12,795 nucleotides of DNA, from contig DRKG01000248.1 in NCBI GenBank assembly GCA_011051855.1, positions 1 through 12,795 on the forward strand, in the 5' to 3' direction. Of the stretch, positions 6,287 through 12,795 are shown piece after piece (the stretch's first letter is position 1; every line of letters starts with the position of its first letter). Source of the DNA: a bacterium. GTDB lineage: Bacteria; Planctomycetota; UBA1135; UBA2386. The translations under genes and the position numbers were made by a program. The notes below the pieces were generated by a model. The model searched no databases. It had not been told where the DNA came from and worked only from the letters and a program-made list of their open reading frames with translations.

Positions 6287-7609
6287 GTGGGCGATTCGAT
6301 CCTCGACACACGGCAGGGCCACGGCAGCGAGGCGATCCTGTTCGGACTGGTCCCGACCGGCGACCCGCGCACGGCCGCCGAAGCGCTCCACGAGCTGCAG
6401 CAGCTCGCCGAGACCGCCGACTTCGTACCGGCGGGCTGCATGGTCCAGCACCGGCGAAATCCGGACCCGAGCACCTACCTCGGCAGCGGCAAGCTGCAGG
6501 AACTCGCCGACGTGGTCAAGCTGGCGCACAGCGCCTGCGTGATCTGCGACGACTCGCTGACCCCCAACCAAGCGCGCAACATCGAGGCCGCGGTCGGCGT
6601 GCCGGTGATGGACCGCAGCGAGCTGATCCTTCAGATCTTCGGCATGCACGCGCGCACGCCGCAAGCTCGTCTGCAAGTCGAGCTGGCCGCACTGAACTAC
6701 GAACTGCCGCGGCTGCGTCGCCGCTGGACCCACCTCGAACGACAACGCGGCGGCATCGGCGTGCGCGGCGGCGCCGGCGAGAAGCAGATCGACGTCGACC
6801 GCAACCTCGTGCGCACGCGCATCGCCTCGGTCAACCGCGACCTCAAGCGCATCGAACAGCACAAGGTGCGCGAGGTGCAGGCGCGCCCCGACCTGTTCAC
6901 CATCGCCCTCGTCGGCTACACCAACGCCGGCAAGTCCTCGCTGATGAACCGGCTGACCGACGCCGGCGTGATCGCCGAGAACAAGCTGTTTTCGACGCTC
7001 GACACCCGAACACGCCCCTGGCGCCTGCCCGGCGGCCGCACCGTGCTGCTGACCGACACCGTCGGCTTCCTGCGCAAGCTCCCCCACCAACTGGTCGCGA
7101 GCTTCCACGCAACCCTCGAAGAGGCGTTGCACACCGATCTGCTCTTGGTGCTGGTCGACGGCAGTTCACCCGAAGCGCAAGACCAGTTGCGCGCGGTCGA
7201 CGAGGTGCTCGAAACCCTCGAAGTCGACTCGCTGCCGCGCCTTACCGTGCTCAACAAGCTCGATCTGATCGAAGATCGTGCGGCGCTGATGCCGCTGTGG
7301 AAGATCGATCCTCACGCCATCCCGGTGTCGGTGCAGACCGGCGAGGGGCTGCCGGAGCTGTTCGCGGCGATCCAGAACCATCTGGCGGCGGTCGAGAACC
7401 GCGTCGAACTGCTGCTGCCGCACACCGCCGGCAACCTGCACGCCGAGATCCGTGCCAAGGCTACCGTGCTGTCGGAGTTCTACACCGAGGACGGCTGTCT
7501 GATGGAGATCCAGGCATCGCCAGCCCTGCTCGGCCGCCTGATGGCCGGCGGTGCCCAGGCGGTGCGCCGCGACGACGACGAACGCCCCACGCCCAAACCG
7601 GACCGGTGA
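6287..7609 (+). CDS. hflX: Ribosome-associated GTPase HflX
   Basis: HflX is a cytosolic Obg-class GTPase that binds the 50S subunit and splits stalled or stress-damaged ribosomes. The 440-residue protein has the N-terminal HflX domain (about 1-200), with YLGSGKLQELADVV, DDSLTPNQARNIE, VPVMDRSELILQIFGMHARTPQARLQVELA and GGIGVRGGAGEKQID. The G domain follows: G1 GYTNAGKSS (210-218), switch I FSTLDTRTR, G3 DTVGF (257-261) and G4 NKLD (323-326). A short C-terminal region ends in a charged, Pro-rich tail. The segment usually reading RGPGETQLE is RGGAGEKQID (160-169), one residue longer and with Thr replaced by Lys. The start is GTG, 2 bp after the nadB stop; no good ribosome binding site is visible, so translation probably depends on re-initiation. 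It is the last gene of the plus-strand run and is convergent with pyruvate carboxylase. Confidence 0.95.
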   Translation: MGDSILDTRQGHGSEAILFGLVPTGDPRTAAEALHELQQLAETADFVPAGCMVQHRRNPDPSTYLGSGKLQELADVVKLAHSACVICDDSLTPNQARNIEAAVGVPVMDRSELILQIFGMHARTPQARLQVELAALNYELPRLRRRWTHLERQRGGIGVRGGAGEKQIDVDRNLVRTRIASVNRDLKRIEQHKVREVQARPDLFTIALVGYTNAGKSSLMNRLTDAGVIAENKLFSTLDTRTRPWRLPGGRTVLLTDTVGFLRKLPHQLVASFHATLEEALHTDLLLVLVDGSSPEAQDQLRAVDEVLETLEVDSLPRLTVLNKLDLIEDRAALMPLWKIDPHAIPVSVQTGEGLPELFAAIQNHLAAVENRVELLLPHTAGNLHAEIRAKATVLSEFYTEDGCLMEIQASPALLGRLMAGGAQAVRRDDDERPTPKPDR

Positions 7610-7639
7610 CGTTCGCGAGGACGCCGCCGAGCGGGAACC

Positions 7640-10600
7640 CTACTCGAGCACGACCAGCAGATCGTCGGCCTGCACCGCCTTGCCGACGTCGGTGCACAAT
7701 TCGCGCACGACGCCGGCCACGGGAGCACGCACGACGGTCTCCATCTTCATCGCCTCGAGGGTCACCAGCGGATCGCCTTCGCCGACCTGTTCGCCTTCGC
7801 CGACGTGCAGCGAGATCACGCGCCCCGGCATCGGCGAACCGACCTGGCCGGGCTGGGCCGGGTCCGCGCGCCGCCGCGCTTCGACCTCGGAGACCAGCGA
7901 ACGGTCGGCGACGACGACCTGGCGGTGTTGACCGTTGAGCTTGAAGTAGACGGTCACGTGACCTTCTTCGTCCGGTTCGCTGCGGGCCTCGAGCGACACG
8001 ACCAGAGTCTTGCCCCGTTCGAGTTCGATCCACACTTCCTGCCCCATCTCGAGGCCGTAGAAGTAAACCGGCGTCGGCAGCAGGGAAACGTCGCTGCAGC
8101 GCTTGCGGAACGCGAAGTAGTCGTCGAGCACGCGCGGGTAGAGCGCGTAGCTGACGACGTCCCGCGGCTGCGGCTCGCGGTTCATGCGTTCGCGGCAGTG
8201 TGCGAGCGCCGCATCGAAGTCGAACGGCGCCATGCCGTCGCTCGGGCGGCCGGCCAACACGGGCAGCCCCTTCAGCACCGCCCGGCGCAGGTCCTCGGGG
8301 AAACCGCCCGGCGGACTGCCGAGCTGCCCCTGGAAGTAGGTCACGACGCTCTGCGGGAAATCCAGGCGACGGGCTTCGGCCAACAGCTTCTGGCGCGTGG
8401 CCGCCACCGAGTCGGCGAGCGTCGCCTGCATGTCGAGCAGGTCGTTCTGCACCAGAAAGATCGCAAAGTCGCCGACCATCTTGGACGACGGCGTCACCTT
8501 CGGGATGTCACCGACCAACTGGTTGACGACGGCGAACGCGTGGCGCACGTCGCTCCAGCGGTCGAGCAGCCCGAGCGAAGCGACCTGTGGGCGCAGGTTC
8601 GAGTACTGGCCGCCGGGAATCTCGTGGTAGTAAACCTCGCTGGTGCTGCTCTTCAGACCGCACTCGAACGGCGCGTAGTATTCGCGCACGGCATCCCAGT
8701 AGTCGGCCAGCGGTTGCATCGCCTTGTTGGTCAGACCGGTCTCGCGCTTGTCACCGCGCAACGCCGCGATCAGCGCGTTGACGCTCGGCTGCGAGGTCAG
8801 CCCCGCCATCGACGACAGCGCGGTGTCGACGATGTGCACGCCGCTGTCGATCGCCGCGATCAGCGTCGCGATGCCGTTGCCCGAGGTGTCATGGGTGTGC
8901 AGATGGATCGGTAGCTCGACCGTCTCGCGCAAACGCGTAATCAGCATGCGCGCCGCCTGCGGCCGCAACAAACCGGCCATGTCCTTGACGCACAGGATGT
9001 GTGCGCCGAGGTCTTCGATGCGCTTGGCGAGCTCGGTGTAGTAGTCGAGCGAGTACTTGGTGCGCGACGGGTTGTCGACGTCGCCGGTGTAGCACATCGC
9101 GACCTCGGCCAGCTTGCCGGTCTGCAACACGCGCTGCACCGACAACTGCATCGAATCGAGGTCGTTGAGGCTGTCGAACACGCGGAACACGTCGATGCCG
9201 GCGTGCGCGGCCTCGTCGATGAATCGCTCGACGACGTTGCGCGGGTAGCTCGTGTAGCCGACCGCATTGGCACCGCGCAGCAGCATCTGGTGCAACACGT
9301 TCGGGATCGCGTTCTTCAACTTCTGCAGACGATCCCACGGATCCTCGTTCAAGAACCGGTAGGCGACGTCGAAGGTGGCGCCTCCCCAGGTCTCGAACGA
9401 GAACAGTTGGTGGGCGATGTGCGCGGTCGCGGGCGCGATCGCCAGCATGTCCTTGGTGCGCACGCGCGTCGCCAGCAGCGACTGGTGCGCATCGCGCATC
9501 GTGGTATCGGTGATCAACGGCTTGTGCTGCCGCTTGACCCACTCGACGACCTTGGCCGGGCCACCTTCGTCGAGGATGTTGGCGGTGCCGGGTGGCGGCG
9601 GGCCGTCGCCGACCGGCGGCAACGGCGGCGCCACGGCACTCGCCGGCGACAGCCGCTGCTCCGGACGAACGGTCGGGTGGCCGTTGACGACCACATCGGC
9701 GAGGTAGGTCAGGATCTTGGTCGCACGGTCCCGCCCGGGTTCGATCTCGAACAGCTCCGGCGTCTCGTCGAGGAATCGCGTCCAGGTCTCACCCCGCAAG
9801 AAGCTCGGGTGGCGCAGCACGTTGCCGAGGAAGGCCAGGTTGGTCTTGACCCCTCGGATGCGGAACTCACGTAGCGCGCGCCCCCCCTTCTGCGCGGCCT
9901 GCTCGAGCGTCTGCGCGTAGGTGATGCACTTGACCAGCAGCGAATCGTAGTGGCCGGACACGACCGTGCCGGCGAGGCCATCGCCGCCGTCGAGCCGCAG
10001 CCCGAAGCCGCCCGGCGCGCGGTAGGCCATGATCGTGCCGGTGTCCGGCAGAAACCCGTTCTGCGGATCCTCGGTGGTGATCCGGCACTGGATCGCGTAG
10101 CCGCGCGGGGCAACCGCGGATTGCTCGCCGAGGCCGACCTCGTCGCTGGCGAGCGGGTGGCCCTGCTCGACCAACAACTGCGCCTGCACCAGATCGATGC
10201 CGGTGATCTGCTCGGTGACGGTGTGTTCCACCTGCAGGCGCGGATTGACCTCGATGAAGTAGTGCCGGCCGTCGGCCACCAGGAACTCGATGGTGCCGGC
10301 GTTGTGGTAGCCGGCGTCTTTCGCCAACCGCAGCGAGTCGGCGAACAGCGCCTGGCGGGTTGCGTCCGGGAGGTTCGGCGCCGGCGCGACCTCGACGACC
10401 TTCTGGTGGCGGCGCTGCACCGAGCAGTCGCGTTCGCACAGGTGCACGACATCGCCGTAGCGGTCGCCGAGCACCTGCACCTCGATGTGCCGCACCTTCG
10501 GCAGGAACTTTTCGAGGAACACCACCGGGCTTCCGAACGCCGCCTGCGACTCGCTGCGCGCCTGCCGCAGCATCGCCGCCCGTTCCCGCCGCTGTTCGAC

Positions 10601-11131
10601 CACTCGCCTGCCGCGCCCGCCACCGCCGTGGGCCGCCTTCCGGATGGTGGTGCCGTGCTCCGCGAAGAACTGCTCGGCCGCCGCCAGCGCCTCGGCCTCG
10701 TCGGCCGGCAGTTCGATCCCGGGCACCACCGGCACCGACAGCGCCTCGGCCGCCTTGCGCGCTTCGACCTTGTCCCCCAGCCGCTCGATCACCGCGGCCT
10801 CGGGCCCGATGAAGGCGATGCCCGCGGCCCGCACGGCCGCCGCGAACTCGTGGTTCTCGGACAGAAAGCCGTAACCCGGATGGATCGCATCGACGTTCGC
10901 CTGACGGGCGACCGCCAAGATCTCGTCGGCGCCCAGGTAGGCCTGCACCGCACCCTTGCCGCGGCCGATCAAGTAGCTCTCATCGGCCTTGTAGCGGTGC
11001 TGGTTGGTGGCGTCCTCGTCGCTGAAGACGGCAACGGTGCGCATGCCGAGTTCGGCACAGGCACGGAACACACGAATCGCGATCTCGCCGCGGTTCGCGC
11101 ACAGAACCTTGTGAAACGGGCGGACTGGCAT
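7640..11131 (-). CDS. pyc: Pyruvate carboxylase (biotin-dependent, single chain)
   Basis: This enzyme converts pyruvate, bicarbonate and ATP to oxaloacetate, refilling the TCA cycle and supporting gluconeogenesis and aspartate supply; it is a cytosolic tetramer. The 1,163-residue length matches the alpha4 type. Biotin carboxylase domain (about 5-460): VLCANRGEIAIRVFRA, HPGYGFLSEN, ATP-grasp KAAHGGGGRG (165-174), QRRHQKVVEVAPAP, EVNPRLQVEHTVTE (294-307). Carboxyltransferase domain (about 538-830): TDTTMRDAHQSLLATR, FSFETWGGATFDVA, LCVKDMAG with the expected carboxylated Lys716, and HLHTHD with metal ligands His745 and His747. The tetramerisation region follows, then the biotin carrier domain with EAMKMET, biotinyl Lys1129. 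The Pro-rich linker at about 498-515 joins the first two domains. In the ATP-grasp loop the usual GRGMRVV reads GRGRRVV. The domain order excludes the two-subunit and oxaloacetate decarboxylase types. The ATG has no evident ribosome binding site, but the N-terminus fits the family. It stands alone, convergent with hflX. Confidence 0.97.
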   Translation of the reverse strand: MPVRPFHKVLCANRGEIAIRVFRACAELGMRTVAVFSDEDATNQHRYKADESYLIGRGKGAVQAYLGADEILAVARQANVDAIHPGYGFLSENHEFAAAVRAAGIAFIGPEAAVIERLGDKVEARKAAEALSVPVVPGIELPADEAEALAAAEQFFAEHGTTIRKAAHGGGGRGRRVVEQRRERAAMLRQARSESQAAFGSPVVFLEKFLPKVRHIEVQVLGDRYGDVVHLCERDCSVQRRHQKVVEVAPAPNLPDATRQALFADSLRLAKDAGYHNAGTIEFLVADGRHYFIEVNPRLQVEHTVTEQITGIDLVQAQLLVEQGHPLASDEVGLGEQSAVAPRGYAIQCRITTEDPQNGFLPDTGTIMAYRAPGGFGLRLDGGDGLAGTVVSGHYDSLLVKCITYAQTLEQAAQKGGRALREFRIRGVKTNLAFLGNVLRHPSFLRGETWTRFLDETPELFEIEPGRDRATKILTYLADVVVNGHPTVRPEQRLSPASAVAPPLPPVGDGPPPPGTANILDEGGPAKVVEWVKRQHKPLITDTTMRDAHQSLLATRVRTKDMLAIAPATAHIAHQLFSFETWGGATFDVAYRFLNEDPWDRLQKLKNAIPNVLHQMLLRGANAVGYTSYPRNVVERFIDEAAHAGIDVFRVFDSLNDLDSMQLSVQRVLQTGKLAEVAMCYTGDVDNPSRTKYSLDYYTELAKRIEDLGAHILCVKDMAGLLRPQAARMLITRLRETVELPIHLHTHDTSGNGIATLIAAIDSGVHIVDTALSSMAGLTSQPSVNALIAALRGDKRETGLTNKAMQPLADYWDAVREYYAPFECGLKSSTSEVYYHEIPGGQYSNLRPQVASLGLLDRWSDVRHAFAVVNQLVGDIPKVTPSSKMVGDFAIFLVQNDLLDMQATLADSVAATRQKLLAEARRLDFPQSVVTYFQGQLGSPPGGFPEDLRRAVLKGLPVLAGRPSDGMAPFDFDAALAHCRERMNREPQPRDVVSYALYPRVLDDYFAFRKRCSDVSLLPTPVYFYGLEMGQEVWIELERGKTLVVSLEARSEPDEEGHVTVYFKLNGQHRQVVVADRSLVSEVEARRRADPAQPGQVGSPMPGRVISLHVGEGEQVGEGDPLVTLEAMKMETVVRAPVAGVVRELCTDVGKAVQADDLLVVLE

Positions 11132-11220
11132 GGGCGGGCTGTGCCGAGCTTACCGGCGAAGGGAGGCGGAACGCCATGCCCCCGCGAGAAGCCGGCGCGC
11201 GCAGCGGCCGACGGCCGACG

Positions 11221-11248
11221 AGCCGCAGAAAACGCGGCTTCCTTTTGG
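11221..11248 (+). terminator. Intrinsic-terminator-like hairpin in a divergent gap
   Basis: AGCCGC (11221-11226) and GCGGCT (11234-11239) form a perfect six-pair GC stem around a 7-nt A-rich loop, followed by TCCTTTTGG. This is the shape of a rho-independent terminator on the plus strand; on the minus strand no T-run follows. It is oddly placed because the upstream plus strand is only the antisense of pyc, with no recognised gene. It may end a short antisense or small RNA, or act as an attenuator for the lipoprotein-kdsB-pyrG transcript. The T-tract is interrupted and short, so function is uncertain. Confidence 0.4.
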
Positions 11249-11268
11249 CGCGGGTCGGCGGCTAGGAT
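11242..11268 (+). promoter_or_regulatory. Possible promoter of the lipoprotein-kdsB-pyrG genes
   Basis: TAGGAT at 11263-11268 resembles a -10 element (TATAAT, four of six). CTTTTG at 11242-11247 is a weak -35 candidate with a 15-bp spacer, shorter than ideal. Transcription would begin around 11274-11276, leaving a leader of only a few bases before the ATG at 11280. If real, the terminator-like hairpin just upstream would insulate this promoter. This is a weak call. Confidence 0.25.
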
Positions 11269-11279
11269 GCTGCCCCGGA

Positions 11280-11858
11280 ATGGTTGTCTTGGCTCGATTC
11301 CGGATGCTGCTGCTCGCCACCGCCGGAGCTCTCGCCGGCTGCCAGTCCCTGCCGCGCAGCGTGACGATCGAAGCGGGCCAACCGACGACGCTGACGTGGA
11401 TCCCGCACAACGGTCCGGAGCTGTCGTTGCGCAACGCGAGCTGCGGCCACGCCGCCGACGTCTACAGCACGGGCGCCGACCCAGGTTGCAAGGTCGTGCC
11501 CGACCACAAGCTGCAGAAGCTGCTCGACGTGTTCACCGCCGAGGAGCTGTTCGCACTCAGCCTGCCGGTCCCGCCGGGCAACGCCCGCGACGTGATGCGA
11601 CTGGACCAGAGCGGCACGACCTGGTTCTGGGCGCGACGGGGCAGCTACACCGACCCGCGCGAACAGGCGTTCCTGAAGGTGCAGAACTACTTCCTCGCGC
11701 TCTACAACGACAGCACGGCCTACCACTCGGCCCCCGACGCCCTGCGGGGCAGCCACCCCAAGTTCCTCAGCGAGGAAGCGCTCGCCCGGCGCGAGGCCGA
11801 GTTATGGCGCTACTACGAACAGAAGCGGCGGCGGCAGGCCGCACGGGGCCGACGATGA
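11280..11858 (+). CDS. Putative lipoprotein of unknown function
   Basis: I do not recognise this 192-residue protein. The N-terminus looks like a bacterial lipoprotein signal: basic MVVLARFR, hydrophobic MLLLATAGA, then the lipobox LAGC with Cys21 as the lipidation site. It should therefore be exported by Sec and anchored in a membrane. The Gln at +2 would favour outer-membrane sorting under the E. coli rule, which may not apply here. The mature part is about 172 residues, has two more cysteines (55 and 70) that could form a disulfide, contains no further membrane segment, and ends in a basic tail with several Arg and Lys. The frame is open back to 11130, but only the ATG at 11280 (or 11304) places the signal peptide at the N-terminus. 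Its TGA overlaps the kdsB ATG in an ATGA junction, implying translational coupling. A role in the cell envelope is plausible from this alone and is not demonstrated. Confidence 0.75.
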   Translation: MVVLARFRMLLLATAGALAGCQSLPRSVTIEAGQPTTLTWIPHNGPELSLRNASCGHAADVYSTGADPGCKVVPDHKLQKLLDVFTAEELFALSLPVPPGNARDVMRLDQSGTTWFWARRGSYTDPREQAFLKVQNYFLALYNDSTAYHSAPDALRGSHPKFLSEEALARREAELWRYYEQKRRRQAARGRR

Positions 11859-12592
11859 GCGCAGCCATCCAGGCGCTGGCGATCATCCCGGTGCGCGTAG
11901 GCAGCCAGCGGCTGCCGGGCAAGGCGCTGCTCGCCGAAAGCGGCCAAGCCCTCTTCCTGCACACCTGCGACCAGGCCAGCAAAGCGCGCAACATCGACCT
12001 CGTCTGCGTCGCCACCGACGATGACCGGGTCGAAGCGGCCGCGCGCGCGAAGGGCTACGAGGTGGTGCGCACGAGTGCCGACTGCCGCACCGGCAGCGAG
12101 CGCTGCGCCGAAGCGGCGCGATCGTTCGACTGCCGTGCCGTGCTCGACATCCAAGGCGACTGGCCGGAGATCGCCGCAGCCGACCTCGAAGCGATCGTAG
12201 CCCAATTGCTCGCCGGCAACGCCGTCTGCAACACGCTGTGCTGCCGGCTGGACGACGAAGCCGCGATCGCCAATCCGAACGTCGTGAAACTGGTGCGCGG
12301 CCGCGACGGTCGGGCACTGTACTTCAGCCGCGAGCCGATCCCGCACGTGCGCCAGGGCTCCTTCGGCCGACTGCGCCACATCGGCGTCTACGGCTTCACG
12401 CGCGACACCTTGCTGCGCGTTCCCGACCTGCCGTCGAGCGGCCTGGCCGAGGCCGAGAGCCTCGAACAACTGCGCTTTCTCGAGAACGACATCCCGATCC
12501 ACGTGCTCGACGCCCACGGCAGCCCGTGGGGCATCGAGACCCGTCGCGACTACGACGCCTTCCTGCACCGCCTGACCACCACGAACTCCTGA
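11855..12592 (+). CDS. kdsB: 3-deoxy-manno-octulosonate cytidylyltransferase (CMP-Kdo synthetase)
   Basis: KdsB couples CTP and Kdo to give CMP-Kdo plus pyrophosphate, the activated sugar for the lipopolysaccharide inner core; it is cytosolic. The 245-residue length is typical. Family motifs: IIPVRVGSQRLPGKAL (10-25, nucleotide-binding loop), VATDDDRV (52-59), TGSERCAE (79-86), IQGDWP (99-104), NPNVVKLV (140-147), ALYFSREPIPHVR (154-166), RHIGVYGF (174-181), AESLEQLRFLEN (200-211) and GIETRRDYD (226-234). Two motifs differ from the usual forms: SGTDR reads RTGSER, and QGDEP reads QGDWP. The overall match still favours KdsB over other sugar cytidylyltransferases such as NeuA. The ATG sits inside the stop of the upstream lipoprotein gene (ATGA). 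pyrG, which makes the CTP substrate, begins 10 bp downstream, so shared transcription makes metabolic sense. Its presence implies a diderm envelope with Kdo. Confidence 0.9.
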   Translation: MSAAIQALAIIPVRVGSQRLPGKALLAESGQALFLHTCDQASKARNIDLVCVATDDDRVEAAARAKGYEVVRTSADCRTGSERCAEAARSFDCRAVLDIQGDWPEIAAADLEAIVAQLLAGNAVCNTLCCRLDDEAAIANPNVVKLVRGRDGRALYFSREPIPHVRQGSFGRLRHIGVYGFTRDTLLRVPDLPSSGLAEAESLEQLRFLENDIPIHVLDAHGSPWGIETRRDYDAFLHRLTTTNS

Positions 12593-12602
12593 ACCGCACC
12601 CC

Positions 12603-12795
12603 ATGACCAAGTACCTGTTCGTCACCGGCGGCGTCGTTTCGTCACTCGGCAAGGGGCTGACCTCGGCAGCGATCGGCTGGATCCTCGAGCGCCATGGCCT
12701 GACGGTGTCGATGCAGAAGCTCGACCCCTACATCAACGTCGACCCGGGCACGATGTCGCCGTTCCAGCACGGCGAGGTCTACGTCACCGACGACG
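12603..12795 (+). CDS. pyrG: CTP synthase, N-terminal fragment (runs off right edge)
   Basis: CTP synthase aminates UTP to CTP using ATP and glutamine, the final step of de novo pyrimidine nucleotide synthesis. Only the first 64 codons are present. They open the ATP-binding amidoligase domain: KYLFVTGGVVSSLGKGLTSA (3-22) holds the P-loop-like motif with SLGKG, and the next conserved block QKLDPYINVDPGTMSPFQHG (38-57) includes the DPY and NVDPGTM signatures, then EVYVTDD. These are nearly invariant, so the identification is certain although the glutaminase domain is outside the window. The ATG lies 10 bp after the kdsB stop with no obvious ribosome binding site, so expression probably depends on read-through from the lipoprotein-kdsB transcript. 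Confidence 0.97.
   Translation, partial: MTKYLFVTGGVVSSLGKGLTSAAIGWILERHGLTVSMQKLDPYINVDPGTMSPFQHGEVYVTDD

Noticed and set aside
4341..6311. A 656-codon open frame on the minus strand opposite nadB
   Set aside because: Composition is biased (Ala, Arg, Gly, Val) and no domain is visible; the plus strand encodes a complete NadB.
7579..7615. CGAACG/CGTTCG inverted repeat across the hflX end, as a bidirectional terminator for hflX and pyc
   Set aside because: The stem is only six pairs with a loop of about 25 nt and no T-run on either strand; too weak to call in GC-rich sequence.
11204..11219. Short direct repeat of GGCCGAC upstream of the terminator-like hairpin
   Set aside because: Only two copies of a 7-bp GC-rich unit; expected by chance and not supported as an operator.
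11130..11279. Fifty-codon upstream extension of the lipoprotein gene
   Set aside because: It would bury the signal peptide and lipobox internally and overlap the pyc start codon; the extension is Arg-rich and resembles non-coding GC-rich DNA.
9950..11854. A long plus-strand open frame opposite pyc running in frame into kdsB
   Set aside because: The part before 11855 is antisense to pyc and then overlaps the lipoprotein gene in another frame, with no protein motifs. The KdsB N-terminus clearly begins at 11855.
1..12795. A novel defence, mobile or biosynthetic system in the window
   Set aside because: All but one complete gene belong to well-known housekeeping families, and there are no transposases, integrases, tRNA attachment sites, CRISPR repeats or composition shifts. 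The single unknown lipoprotein is not enough to claim a system.

Overview
This is a GC-rich bacterial chromosome segment made almost entirely of housekeeping genes. Coding density is high, intergenic gaps are short (the longest is about 150 bp), and no stretch over 300 bp lacks a gene. I see no RNA genes, mobile elements, CRISPR arrays or prophage. The best taxonomic guess is a diderm bacterium, possibly a planctomycete or relative. The basis is a fused SecDF of about 1,019 residues with very large extracytoplasmic loops, a kdsB gene (Kdo, hence LPS-type lipid) directly before pyrG, and a full-length pyruvate carboxylase. That placement is inference; a phylogeny of TrmD, SecDF or PyrG would settle it.

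Layout: (1) 1-79, minus strand, the first 26 codons of riboflavin synthase, running off the left edge. (2) A divergent gap holding a well-spaced sigma70-type promoter aimed at trmD. (3) 182-7609, plus strand, a probable operon trmD - rplS - secDF - nadB - hflX. It covers tRNA m1G37 methylation, ribosomal protein L19, the Sec accessory motor, L-aspartate oxidase and a ribosome-associated GTPase. nadB and hflX are 2 bp apart; a GC hairpin lies between rplS and secDF. (4) 7640-11131, minus strand, a complete pyruvate carboxylase, convergent with hflX. (5) A 148-bp divergent gap that contains an intrinsic-terminator-like hairpin pointing along the plus strand, although no recognised gene lies upstream of it on that strand. 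(6) 11280 to the right edge, plus strand, an unrecognised small lipoprotein whose stop overlaps the kdsB start (ATGA), then kdsB, then the first 64 codons of pyrG.

Functional links: trmD, rplS and hflX all concern the ribosome or decoding. PyrG makes the CTP that KdsB uses to activate Kdo. Pyruvate carboxylase supplies oxaloacetate and so aspartate, the substrate of NadB, but it is transcribed separately.

I found no convincing undescribed multi-gene system. The points most worth a second look are the orphan terminator-like hairpin, the unknown lipoprotein coupled to kdsB, substitutions in otherwise conserved motifs of KdsB, HflX, TrmD and pyruvate carboxylase, and the enlarged SecF-half loop.
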